NCBI GenBank assembly: GCA_963662175.1
Contig: OY759216.1
Coordinates: 41,929,087-41,993,086, forward strand
Direction: 5' to 3'
Length of the DNA: 64,000 nucleotides
Origin: Aradus depressus
Lineage: Eukaryota; Arthropoda; Insecta; Hemiptera; Aradidae
Below the pieces are notes generated by a model. It saw only the letters and a list, made by a program, of their open reading frames with translations. It was not told where the DNA came from and did not search any database. This document shows positions 11,055 to 21,658 of the stretch, piece after piece. The position numbers and the translations under genes are program-made. How positions within the stretch are numbered: position 1 is the first letter of the stretch; each line of letters begins with the position of its first letter.

Positions 11055-11979
11055 GGCTCATTCGAGGACCACATCTCTGCATTCTGGACAGTTCGAGTTG
11101 TTCTTCCGATTGAAGATGAAATCTTCCTGATCTGATATCATCTGGGACATCCAGTGATCAGGTAGTACCCATGTAGAGTCAAGGAGTACCCGGATGTCAA
11201 GGGTCATTCGGCCAACCACTGTTGCCATTTCTCCACAATACATTCTTGGACAATCCATACAAAGCTCTAGTCTGAGCTGTCTGCGCATCACTTCCCCCAG
11301 AACTAGACGTAAAGACTCATCTACAGTGAAACCTGGTTAAGTGGGCCTTGGATATGTGAGAAACCTCTGTTACTGATAATTACAATGAGGTCCCCAAACT
11401 TTTGCATTGAAATACCTCTGTTGCTGGGAATTTTTAAACCTTTTTAATTGAGATTTGATTTCTTAGATTTTTCCGATGTTTACCTCTATATTTGAGACTT
11501 TGTAGCTCAATAACTGTATAAGTAAGACACTTCATCAGGTTACGACGATGACGTATTAATTTCAGAAGAGCTCACTGACGACGACTTCGTTTCTGCGTGC
11601 TCTTCTTGCTCTTTGGAGATAGAAGAAGAGGAGGGTTGTGAAGAGATTTCAGAAAGAGTATCAAAGCGTGACGCAGAAAAAGTATTAGAAACTTTACATA
11701 AATATTTTAAGATGTCAAATATTGATAATCCTGGCATATTTTATCGAATTTATACTATCGAGAAACACACACATTTCAAACCTGCCTATTTGGAAAACTG
11801 GGTAAATGAAAAGCCTCTATAAGTAAAAAAAAATCCTAGGTCCCTTGAGATCCCAGTTAAACAGGTTTCACTGTATATCTGCTTCTAAAGTCATATTGCG
11901 TCTACAGAAGTACGAGAAGACAACCCCGTCTAAGACCAAGTCTATGGACGGAGCTCCGGCCAGAATTCGTTGTGACCCG
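11055..11979 (-). pseudogene. Unidentified antisense coding-like segment split by a pogo-type transposon
   Basis: Removing the transposon (11324-11873) and one copy of its TA duplication leaves a single minus-strand reading frame. Read from 11979 it passes through APSIDLVLDGVVFSYFCRRN and ends ADI at the junction. It resumes in the same frame at 11322 with DESLRLVLGEVMRRQLRLEL, then MDCPRMYCGEMATVVGRMTL and LDSTWVLPDHWMSQMISDQE, to a stop at 11058-11060. A splice-acceptor-like TTTTATGTTAG lies just upstream on the minus strand. It looks like a real, perhaps single, exon or retrocopy fragment of a host protein that I do not recognise. No signal peptide or catalytic motif is evident. It is now broken by about 0.55 kb of inserted DNA. 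Confidence 0.5.
11324..11873 (+). mobile_element. pogo/Tigger-type DNA transposon, internally deleted
   Basis: Ends are CAGTGAAACCTGGTTAAGTG on the left and the inverse CAGTTAAACAGGTTTCACTG on the right, with TA at both flanks (11322-11323, 11874-11875). The 550-bp element keeps only the transposase tail: an acidic frame with EELTDDDFVSACSSCSLEIE followed by KRDAEKVLETLHKYFKMSNI and a stop at 11822. The DDE core and DNA-binding domain are deleted, so it is non-autonomous. Confidence 0.8.
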
Positions 11980-12024
11980 CTAACATAAAAGTAGTTGTAA
12001 AGATAATATTTTCTTTGAAATTCT

Positions 12025-12163
12025 GAACATATACAGTTCGATGATATACAGAACATATACAGTTCGATGATATACAGAACATATACAGTTCGATGATATA
12101 CAGAACATATACAGTTCGATGATATACAGTACATATACAGTTTGATGATATACAGTACATATT
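12025..12163. repeat. 26-bp minisatellite, about 5 copies
   Basis: The unit GAACATATACAGTTCGATGATATACA starts at 12025, 12051, 12077, 12103 and 12129, with a partial sixth and single-base variants in the last copies. The apparent Cys/Tyr-rich antisense frames are a by-product of the repeat. Confidence 0.92.
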
Positions 12164-13140
12164 TAAAATAACAGTCTAAGTAAAAAAAAAAATGTTTTGC
12201 CGCAAAAAGCGTACAGTTATAATTTTGAAGGTCTCGAAGAGAAGTCTAAAAATAAAACAATCAACTTTGTTCTGAAGGGAAACCAATACCAATATAGAGT
12301 GGAAAAACAAACGAGAAACCACAACGACAAATCCAAACCATTTCAACTGTCTCAAAACAATTGAAATTTTAAAAATATCTCCAGAATCAATTACCTTTAA
12401 ACTGGCCATGTTACGGCTGAAAAATACTTCAAACAATGCATAAAATAATTTTTTACAACTCTACTCGTTTAACATCAAAACTCTACTAATTGTCAATATA
12501 ATGAATTAGGATTCAGAAGCCCCCGTGTCAAATATTGTTTTTTTTTAACCAAAACAGTCGATTGATTTTAGAGAGAGAGAAAACTTAATTGAATAATTTG
12601 TGCTGGGGAAGTAAATTGATTCACCAACTACTTTTTTTCCTATCTCTTCAGACATCGATATAATGAAGATATCGACATAAAATGTTATATGTGCATCCAG
12701 TACCCCGACAGATTTACACCTCCATTTAGAATACTCGGGTTCTCATAAAGGGCTCCCATGTTTACAATTATTTAACAGGCACAGAGAGGATTAAAAGAAA
12801 AAATAAACAGGTTCTGATGTGACCTAGCAATTTTTAACCTAGCCCCCAAACCTGTCCTAAAGTTTACTGTTATTCAATTAAGAAAGTTTACGTTGGAGGA
12901 CACCTTCTATTCAGAAAGAAATATTATTCTCATTGTTCAGAAAGAAAAAAATACAACCACCTAAGAAGTATACCCCTTATAAGTCGTGTTTTGTATATAA
13001 AAGCTTTAATTCATATTTGCCTTTCATTTTTTTTTTCCAAGGCAGAGGCACTTCTATCGTAATTAATTTTGTTTCATATTTTTATTATTATTAATTTTAT
13101 TAGTTATTTAGTAATTATTTGATTGTTCTTGTTAATTTAT
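12164..13140. other. Intron, R1 fragment and unassigned sequence
   Basis: 12490-12640 holds a short R1-like piece on the reverse side (ATGAATTAGGATTCAGAAGC, TGGGGAAGTAAATTGATTCACC). The rest is AT-rich with no exon seen. Confidence 0.45.
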
Positions 13141-13152
13141 ATGTTATGGATC

Positions 13153-13492
13153 GAGGGCGCCGATATGCATGCTTGTCTTCTGAGCTCAAGAACGTGGGTT
13201 CGAAACCCAACCGAAGCCCTTAGTTTATTTTATCTGGAAGGTAAAATAAACTTAAGCACGCCATCCTTCAGATGGGACGTTAAGCGATGGTCCCGAGCCT
13301 GTACGATGTCAGGTACTCGTTAAATACCCCTGCCCTAAATTAATAAAAATTTAGGATAGGCAAAATTTAGGACTCCCACAGTAGAGTCGGACTCATGTCA
13401 ACCAGAGTGACGAAGGAGCACTCTGGTAGTAGGCGATATGACCTGGTAGTTAAAGCCCGGGCATGAGTCATAAAACCTAACCTAACCTAACC
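13153..13492 (+). mobile_element. tRNA-derived SINE, copy 5, with target-site duplication
   Basis: 340 bp from GAGGGCGCCGATATGCATGC to a tail of three CCTAA units. It is flanked by the perfect 11-bp direct repeat TGTTATGGATC (13142-13152 and 13493-13503). The A-box core is deleted (TAGCTCAGTGG missing), so this copy probably cannot be transcribed. B-box GGTTCGAAACCC is intact. Confidence 0.92.
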
Positions 13493-13503
13493 TGTTATGG
13501 ATC

Positions 13504-14253
13504 AAGTGATTAATAGGTCATTATTTATAATGCCCAGGCAATTTGAAAAATGCCCAATGAGCAGACAATAAGATAACTACCTATTGAAAATGTTAAATTG
13601 ACCAGGCATTCTGAATAATGTCCTTCATCTATTGGGCAGAGTAATGAAAATATGTTTTATTAAATTATTTAATTGACAGAATAATATTATAAAATCAAAG
13701 GCAGGAATAATACTTTCACGTGGCAAAAAAACTTTAGTTCTTAGGTTAAGGGATCGCCCCGTAGTTTTCTTCTGATAGAAGATTTATCTTAAAGAAATAT
13801 AAATGTAAAATAGGTATTTATAATTGGGAAAAAAAATTTGTATTTGTTAATATTGGGGATTTTATATTCATTTTTCTTCTAATAAATAATTTTATTGATT
13901 ATATTATAATAATAGTTATTCATTTAAATAATTTACAAGCTACTTTGATGTACAAAATTGTATGACGTAATTATTACGTACTTCCAATCACCATATTATG
14001 GTTTAACGGCAATAAATATTATTATTATCCTTTTGTACTAACGATAAGAATGAAGTGGAGGGGGGAGTATCACTCCCTCTCCACCGTCGCTCCGTGTAGT
14101 CCAGTCCTCCTTGGTATATCTTCGTTACATGCCTATACAACTTAAAATTTAATTTTCTTTTTCTTTTTAAAATTTTTTTTTCAATCCACTACTTCTGAAC
14201 ATCAAGTCTTTATACTCATGGTAATACTCAAAACTGGTCTGTTTGTATTTCAG
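13504..14253. other. Intron ahead of Scyl2 exon B
   Basis: AT-rich. 13940-14020 contains a phrase (CATATTATGGTTTAACGGC) that recurs in altered orientation near 51920-51945, part of a dispersed non-LTR 3' region. A T-rich tract and CAG at 14251-14253 form the exon B acceptor. Confidence 0.5.
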
Positions 14254-14399
14254 AAACTATGGTTCCAGCATGTGTGGCCGTGTCTTCAGCAGGAGATGAA
14301 GACACAAGAAGTTCTTGCCTCGGTCCTTCAACCCATCATATACATCATCGGGGAGTGTTCTGTGGACGAGTATGAGGACATCATTCTACCTTCCTTCAG
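14254..14399 (+). CDS. Scyl2: Scyl2 exon B (HEAT-like region)
   Basis: The exon begins in phase 0 with KLWFQHVWPCLQQEMKTQEV and continues through LASVLQPIIYIIGECSVDEY to LPSF plus two bases of an Arg codon. The acceptor is TTTCAG and the donor GTATAT at 14400. It continues the SCYL2 helical-repeat region directly from the previous exon. The frame stays open through the donor to a stop at 14416, which is read-through into intron and not a separate gene. The Arg codon is completed by the first base of the exon at 21505. Alternating hydrophobic helices and the WPCLQ and LQPI segments are typical of SCYL2 orthologues. Confidence 0.92.
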
Positions 14400-14606
14400 G
14401 TATATAGATTCTGATTGAGAGGTTGGCCCTAGGCTGCGAAGGTAGGAACCAACCTCCATCGCTACACAGTATATAAGACTTAATGTAGTGGGAGTGGCCT
14501 TATGCGCAGTGACAAGTCATTTTGAACATAATTTGTCATAATATTATCAACATGCCACTGGTGAACCTCTCAATAAATAAGTACATACGCACTTTAATTA
14601 TTAAAT

Positions 14607-14988
14607 GACGGGGTTAGAATCAAAATCGTCCAAGTTACATTTTTGAAAATTTTTCGTTAAGTGCATAATCGGGTACAAAAATGATAGTTCTGATCGGGAA
14701 GAAAGTTGTACAAGTGAAATCCTAGCCAGTGCTAAGATCTATTGGAAAATCACTTATACAATTTTGGTGACATGAACAAGTAATTTAAACATATCAACAG
14801 TGACCTTGCAATTAAGATTTTTATTCAATTTTATGGTTCGCTAACAGCAACTTTCACCATAAAAGCAGAAGACAAAATATTTCCGGTTTCGATAAATTAT
14901 AGATTTTTTAAATCAGTTAAGAACTTAATGCGTAGTTTCTTCAAAGTTTTAAAAATGTCACTCAGACCATTTTGATTCTAACCCCGTC
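14607..14988. mobile_element. MITE, 382 bp
   Basis: Terminal inverted repeat GACGGGGTTAGAATCAAAAT at the left and ATTTTGATTCTAACCCCGTC at the right, with weaker symmetry further in. AAAT occurs outside both ends. Non-coding interior. Confidence 0.8.
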
Positions 14989-16310
14989 AAATATATTGTT
15001 ACGAATTGGATCATTTTTTATACTTAACATTTTCTGCAGAGGTATTAAAAATGTAAAGAAACATTATTCTGGGACAGAGACCCCTTAAGAATAAATAGGT
15101 ACAAAGTAAAAAATAAAAGGAAACAATGAAATAAAGTATCAGTATAACGTACAAAGAATAAATACAAAACTAAATAATAATGGAGAAAAACTAGACAGTA
15201 ATAAATATAGATAAATAAAAAATTAACATGAAAGAACATCAAATTAACAGCTCAATTTAAAGAAATGAAAGTATCTATATACATAAATAGAAACGTATGG
15301 AATGTATGCAAGAAAAGAATCGATATAAATGTGAAGAAAATAAAATAAATGAGTAAAAATCGACAAAGCATAATACAATGATGGTTAACTATAAAAGAGA
15401 AGGAAGGAAATAAAATTAATTTTAGAAAGGTAGCGGCTAGATAGAAAAAGTGTGAAGAGAAAGAATAATAATAATAATAATAAAATACAGTATTTTGGGG
15501 AGGGGGAGGATTTTTTATGTTTGTCAGTAAGTCATTTCATTTTCGATCTAGAAAGGGCAGGGACAAGCTCTATTTTGTGATCTTGATATTCCTACTTGGT
15601 TATTGTTAATCGATTTATTGAGTTTACTCTTTTGTTATTTTTATTCAAATAATCTGTTTCGTTCGTCTTTAAAAGTACTACTAGTAGTTTTCTTTATGAT
15701 TTTATTCGTCTAAAATATTGTTTTAAATCAAAGCCAAGACATTGAGAGGAGTCAGTCAGTTGTTTTATGGATTAAGTTACAGTACAGTATTTATTTCTGT
15801 GTTTATTTGAGCCTGTTTTTTTCCGTATTTTGTATTCAATTATTAAGTCAATTATTGACTTTTTATATTGTATGTAATGTTGTTTCTTTTGGATTCAAGT
15901 GATTAAAGTTTGTGAAGTTTTCTTCTGGATTGGCCAGCTCATTAAGTGTATATTATTGGAAATAAATGCTGAAAAAAGAGAAACTTCAAAATTTTTTCTA
16001 AAAAATAAGATAAAAACAAATTCATTCCAGAATAGGACGGTTCAGCTTGAGGTAACAATTCTTGAATTGGCAGAGGCTCCGACATTGTAGCTAGGTACAT
16101 TGTTTATGGCTAGGCTAGATGAGTTTGTTGCCAAGTGAGGGAAGTACGGCTGGATGGATATTGGATATGACCACGAAATACATCAAAGCAGATACATACC
16201 AATCTGACCCACTCTAGGTATTATACCGTCCATTCCATTAATGTTTGATAATCATAATTAGATAACGGGTTTATATCCATTGAAAAAGGTCAAATTATTC
16301 CATATAATAG
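14989..16310. other. Intron, AT-rich
   Basis: Starts with a fragment (TACTTAACATTTTCTGCAGA) matching the termini of the FB3 foldback family seen near 24590, 32650 and 40250. The rest is A/T-rich with an AAT microsatellite near 15465. No exon recognised; the short frame at 15899-16090 has no support. Confidence 0.5.
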
Positions 16311-16314
16311 TTTC

Positions 16315-17015
16315 TATATCAATTCAAAAACGTTCTCGCTCTCTCTCCAAAGGCCATCAACCGTTTGGGCTAAAACTCAATGTTTGCATTTAATAATTTA
16401 ATTTATACTTACATAGTAGCTTCTGAATCCTCATACTAAATTTTGTGTCGATTCATTCATTACATCAGCAGTTATTTTGTTACTCGTATTTGAATCGAGC
16501 CCCCTCTTCTCTCGTCGCCCCTTCCCTTCAGCCGATCTCGGAAAATTGATAGGTGCCATTCTTATGGGGTTCTTAATTTAGATATAAAATTTCATGTCGA
16601 TACATTCATTACATCGGAAGTTATTGGGATTCTTGAGTTGAGCCCCCCTGATCCCTCTTCCCCTTTGCCTGATTCCGCTAAAATTAATAGATTAAGTATT
16701 TCTTTATAAAGCTTTGAATATACTTATGAAGTTTTATGTCAACACATTCATTACAACGGCATTAGAGTTTTTGTGTTAAGCCTCCCCCCTAGGACCCCCT
16801 TCCCTTTGACTGACTCGGCTGAAACTTATTAGGTGTCTTCCTTAGAAGGTTTAGGAAAACATAAAATTTCGTGTTTTTCATATATACAGAAACACACACA
16901 CACAGATAGCATTTTTTTGGATTCAGGAGGTCGGGAAATATGAAATTCCGTTGAAAACTCCGAATCGAATTGTTAACCTATTACATAACTTCCCCTATAC
17001 TTCGTATACCTGAGA
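16315..17015 (+). repeat. Dispersed repeat R1, longest copy, with internal ~150-170-bp units
   Basis: Three to four consecutive degenerate units, each with a mutated form of TTTTATGTCGATACATTCAT, ATTACATCGG..GTTATT, GAGTTGAGCCCCC, CCCTTTGCCTGATTCCGCTG and AATTGATAGGTGTC. It ends TTACATAACTTCCCCTATAC then TTCGTATACCTGAGAAAGTA. This copy best shows the periodic architecture. No coding capacity. Confidence 0.65.
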
Positions 17016-17227
17016 AAGTAAAAATTAATATGAAATAATATCAGAAAAATATCTCGATTTTGGGTTGAGTGAGATTTATTATTTATATTTATTTTCAGTT
17101 AATAAAGTAATGTTTTACTCAGCCAGCTATCTTCCAATTTATTTCAAGTAATTGACTCAAATCTAATTAAAGTTACTTCTTGGGTTGTGTAAGATTCTTA
17201 ACTCATATAGTTATAGTAATATATTAT

Positions 17228-17637
17228 TACAGCATCACTTCTTCCAATTATCTTTTGCCTTCTCAAAAAAATTGCAATTACAGATGTTTCGGGAAGTACT
17301 CTCATCATCAGTGTATATAATACGTGTTTAATTATAGAGTTCGACTCAATAAAATTGTTCTATAAAAGGAAGATTCTGTTGGCAGAAGAAATATTTAACC
17401 TAAAGAATACATGTATAAATGACACAACATTTTCTGTAGAGAATTGTGAAAGACTACGTAAAAATGAAGAAAAATGTATGTATTTTATGAAATATATTAT
17501 GTATATTTTGTGAAATTACAATACTTAAAAAAACGTACATGTATTATTGGTAGTGCTGATGGGGATGCTTCCCGAAACGTTTGTAATTGCTATTTTTTGA
17601 GAGGACAAAAAATAAATGGGAGATGTGTTGCTATAAT
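17228..17637. mobile_element. MITE, about 410 bp, with about 70-bp inverted ends
   Basis: The left end TTACAGCATCACTTCTTCCA is mirrored by the right end TGGGAGATGTGTTGCTATAA. The symmetry extends inward through TCTCAAAAAAATTGCAATTA against TAATTGCTATTTTTTGAGAG, and TTTCGGGAAGT against GCTTCCCGAAAC. Sequence between the arms is AT-rich and non-coding. Confidence 0.78.
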
Positions 17638-18435
17638 AATTAATCAAATGGACGAAGCTCCGAAAATAGTCGAAAATCCGTATTTTATTTGTGTATCGAC
17701 ATATGAGACTGGACAGAATGTTTCCCAATAGGTCGATTCACAAGTGAATTATGGATTATTAATGATTCTCTAATTTCATGAGACCGAGACTGAAGATTTG
17801 AGGTAACTCCTGAAACGTTTAAAGTTAATAAGATTTAATTGATGACATGGAGTGTATTGGGAGAGAAATTGCTGCGTAAAAAATTACTTTAATATCAGAA
17901 GAAAAAAAAATCTGCTTTGATAATTTTCCTAGTAAGTAGAATTCGAGTTCAATTTGTGTACATCTTTTTTTCTTTTTCTAAAAATAATTTATGACATTTG
18001 AAAAATTTGGCTACTTGTGCAATAATTTATATTCATACCAGTGGCATAGGCGCAGACACACCATTAAACATTATTGACGCTTTTTAGGCAAGATTTGGGG
18101 AGTAGGGGAGGGAATTCTCCTTCAAAGGGTCCAAAAAGTATTTTGAATATTTTATAAGATAAACGAAGATAAAAGCCTCATTTTAAAGTCATAAAAACGT
18201 TATCTCATCTGTTGAAACTACAAAAAATATCATGGCATTACTATTGAATACAAAAAGGAAGATTTTTGGTATTTCCCATACAATGTGCAAAAAAAAAAAA
18301 AATCAAAACTCCCAAATTTGGTTTTATATACATATACGCAGAATAACATTTAGTTTATATTATTATTTTATACTCATGTTTATATTATATTGAATAACAG
18401 TTATTGTGACGCAACCGGGCTTTGGATACCCTAAT
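17638..18435. other. Intron, nothing recognised
   Basis: AT-rich intronic sequence without identifiable exons. A poly-A run lies near 18290. Confidence 0.5.
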
Positions 18436-18951
18436 AAAGGTAGCCATACACGAGCAGGATTTCCTCAAGGTTCGGCCTGAACATTCCAAGCCTTGAGGAA
18501 TACCCCAACGTGTATGGCGGCGTCAATTGAGGCCGTGGTGGATTGGAAAAGCCAAAAATCAATTCTTTTTCCGCCTTGAGGCCAGATTTTACCTGTCTCA
18601 GAACAGAATTTATACATATGTACGACAATGAACCTTGTTCGTGGCAAGTGACTTCAAAACTCATCCATGATAGAAATAGAAAGGAGGCCGCAGACGCGAA
18701 AATTGAAAGAAGTGGACGCGAAGGCCTTTTCCTTGACGATTTTCTGTACGTGTGTGGGTACCCTAACGAGTACCTGACATTGTATAGGATCGGGGGCATT
18801 GCTTAACGTCCCATCGTAAGGACGGCCATAACTGGACTTTCCTTAAGGAAAATCCTCTCCGTGTGTGGGCGAGGGTTCGGTACAGGAAATCCCCAAGGAA
18901 ATCCTGGAGGATTTTTCCTTGAGGATTTCCTGTACGTGTATGGGTACCCTT
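18436..18951. mobile_element. MITE interrupted by a SINE fragment
   Basis: The left end AAAGGTAGCCATACACGAGC then AGGATTTCCTCAAGG matches in inverse the right end CCTTGAGGATTTCCTGTACG then TGTATGGGTACCCTT. Further internal copies of the same motif lie near 18480-18520 and 18835-18870. A reverse-strand SINE piece (GAGTACCTGACATTGTATAG to TAAGGACGG) sits at about 18763-18825. Apparent open frames on both strands follow the palindromic structure and are not genes. Confidence 0.7.
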
Positions 18952-18954
18952 AGT

Positions 18955-19252
18955 TATTACGCCTCATGCCCGGGCTTTAACTACAAGGTCATATTGACTA
19001 CGACCAGAGTGCTCTATCGGCACTCTACCATGGGAGTCCTAAATTTTGCCTACCCTAAATTTGTATTCACCTAGGTTAGGGGTCTTTAACGAGTACCTGA
19101 CATCGTATAGGAGACCATCGCTTAACTTCCCATCCGAAGGACGGCATGCTCAAGGTTTTTTCACTACCCAGATAAACAAAATCCTAAAGCCCCTGGCTGG
19201 GCATCGAACCCGCGATCTTGAGCTGAATAGGCTAGCATGCTACCTCTGAGCT
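18955..19252 (-). mobile_element. tRNA-derived SINE, copy 6
   Basis: Reverse-strand copy with the CTCATGCCCGGGCTTTAACT end, GAGTACCTGACATCGTATAG, B-box complement GCATCGAACCCGC and a mutated promoter end (CTACCTCTGAGCT). Directly abuts the preceding MITE. Confidence 0.8.
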
Positions 19253-19668
19253 AAAAATTAAGAAAATAAAAATGTACCATTTGACTCCCTAGTTCTAGTT
19301 TACTCTGAATTCAGGCTAAATAGCAGTCAATATAGTACATCGGTGTCTGTGATGGCAGAGAGTTAACTAACCTTTGCACAATCAAGCGAAAAGCATACTA
19401 TGTTAAACCAAACAGTCATCTCTAATTACATCAGAGGTTGTACTTTATTAAATTAAAGCAGTTTGGTTAGACATCAATCAGATACAATAATTGTATATGT
19501 TGGGGAACAAATATTATTTGACATGTTTATTGGTAGACAACTGAGGGCTAACGAGCTTCAAAATTATGTTTGAATTCTGGTGTGAAACCTCCAACTTTCT
19601 GTAATACGGAAATAACTCAAGTACCTTCTGTCTCAAGGAGGGAGCATTGAACTCCATATTTCGTCTGC

Positions 19669-19726
<58 letters not shown>

Positions 19727-20703
19727 CTCATTTAAGTGGCTTTATTTTCTTAGGTATTACATCCGATGGTACACCCCACCACCTCAACGTGCTACGTCTC
19801 ACAAAGAGGACATAGTTTATTTAAATCGGTCATATTTCTCCTTTTATTTTAATTCATTATCATTTTTAATGTTGTTAATTGTTGTATTTAATACAAAAAA
19901 AATAAACACCATGGCACTTATTGTTAAGTAGTCATGTTATTAAGTTAGTCGCAAGAAACTGACAATTTTTAATGAGCAATAAAACTATTTAGGAGAAGAA
20001 AAGGGTTAAATAAACAATTAAATGCATAGAAATTATTATCGACCAGGTACATAAATTTATTTGGATTTCCAAAATATGATTGTAAAAGTTAGTGCATGCG
20101 ATATGTTTTTATGGTGCAATACATTTTTCCCTCTAATTTATTATTTGTGATTGTAGTCCTGCCATAACATAACATTCACAAGTATTGGAATTGATAATAA
20201 TATTAAAACTCAAAAAATTAATTTGTTGGGAAATCAACATTAAAGTTTTTGTTCTACACTTTTGACTATCTCCTCATTTAAACGCCACCACGAGTTTGTC
20301 CACACAAAAAAGTAACAAAACAAAATCAGCTACATCACGTCCAACTGCGTGGGCATTACTGACTTATCTTTTTTTTTTCCAGTTGAAAAAGACTCACTAC
20401 CCCAACAGAAAAAAGAAACGCTCCCTCTTGGGTGGTGGGAAAACCAACCAGAGTTATCCTGATATTCTACGTACAAAAGGGGCTACTTCCTTAATTCAAT
20501 ATCGTCGGTAACTCAAAATTAGCATTTTTTAAATTGTACCTTTATTCTACGACGGGTGCTATGTAATACATTTATATTGTAAAGAATAGGGTTTATAGTA
20601 CAATAAATAGTATACATAAAAAACAATATGGAAGTACAAGAAGAAAAAAAAAATGCGTGCATACTCTTTATAACAAAAACACATAATATTTTATATTAAA
20701 CTA
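19253..20703. other. Intron with a (TA)n tract
   Basis: A long TA microsatellite spans about 19673-19725. The rest is AT-rich. GGTGGTGGGAAAACCAACCA near 20430 sits in a short open frame (20296-20511) with no family resemblance. Confidence 0.5.
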
Positions 20704-20841
20704 GTTCAACAGAGGTGAGAATTTGAAGTGAGTTTGGTCGTTAAAAATATTCCCATTTTTTATATTTCTCTTAATTTCCAGCTGTTCCAGAGAGTCAAGC
20801 TGCTCTTTCTACTCACTTCAAATGCTCACCCTTGTTAACGG
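20704..20841. mobile_element. Small MITE, about 138 bp
   Basis: Ends: GAGGTGAGAATTTGAAGTGA on the left and TCACTTCAAATGCTCACC on the right, extended outward by TTCAACA / TTGTTAA. Too short to code. Confidence 0.65.
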
Positions 20842-20954
20842 CCCTTAAGTTAATATAACATATTGTATATTTTTACTATAAAGTGTACGTACGTATTTGT
20901 ATTTTCTTCTTCTACTTTTATAACATTTCTTATGTATATGACAACTTTTTAAAC

Positions 20955-21075
20955 TCAAATGTAACTATTGTACTTTGCGCTAACGATGGCGTAAGCCGAA
21001 ACCGGTACTCATCATGTACATATATATTTGTGTGGAATTAGAACATTAAAAAAGTTCTTTGTTTTTATTTATTTT
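20955..21075 (+). repeat. Shared repeat tail with GTAAGCCGAAAC motif
   Basis: CTAACGATGGCGTAAGCCGAAACCGGTAC followed 50 bases later by AGTTCTTTGTTTTTATTTAT is also found at 8941-9046 in the same order. The two copies are probably 3' ends of one element family. The motif superficially resembles a hammerhead core. Confidence 0.5.
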
Positions 21076-21504
21076 ATTAGCTTCTTACTATATCGACAGA
21101 TTGCAGAAATGTACATTAACAAAATGGGTCAAGAGAATTGGGCAGCGAGAAATCAGACTTTGAAGTCCTTTTTGTTCAAACCACAATCTTTTTACTTCAA
21201 ATTGCACTAAAAGTAGACTTAGGACACAATAGTCATTTAATTCATCTGAATCAGAAAGCGGTGTCACTTAACGTTGTAGAAAGGTTTTCATTGTAGCCCT
21301 GAGTTCTAAAATTACTAAGCTTTTTAGTTCTGTTTTAGAGACCGTGAGCTGCTCGAAACTCACTATAATGGTAAATTATTTCTCGCGTCAAATTTTACAA
21401 ACAAAACTGATATTTTCACAAATTTAAAATTAACCCCCTCTTATCAGGGAACACTTTTGCGAAAATATTCTCTTGTGTACTGATGATTGTTGTATACTTA
21501 CCAG

Positions 21505-21658
21505 GAACGTGTTCTCCATCCCTAAGACGATCCAGGCAACGGTGACCTTACTGGAGAATCTCCACATCCTCCTGGAGAAAACGCCCAGGGAGGAGATCCG
21601 GACCGAGGTTCTCCCCATGTTGTACAACTCCTTCGAGAGCACCACAATACAAGTTCAG
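21505..21658 (+). CDS. Scyl2: Scyl2 exon C (HEAT-like region)
   Basis: The first base completes the split Arg codon. The exon then encodes 51 residues: NVFSIPKTIQATVTLLENLH, followed by ILLEKTPREEIRTEVLPMLY and ending STTIQVQ. It is a pair of amphipathic helices of the HEAT-like solenoid. The acceptor is TTACCAG and the donor GTCTGA at 21659, which is a weaker donor than its neighbours. It ends in phase 0, matching the next exon. Its GC content is clearly higher than the flanking intron, as in the other exons of this gene. Confidence 0.92.

Noticed and set aside
12025..12163. CRISPR-like array
   Set aside because: The units are contiguous 26-bp repeats with no unique spacers, in a eukaryotic intron; a minisatellite.
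12176..12436. Minus-strand 86-residue frame rich in Phe/Val
   Set aside because: AT-driven composition, no splice context, no family resemblance.
18431..18806. Overlapping open frames on both strands
   Set aside because: Both arise from the palindromic ends of a MITE plus a SINE fragment.
19647..19931. Frame with a Tyr-Ile repeat
   Set aside because: Translation of a (TA)n microsatellite followed by intron.
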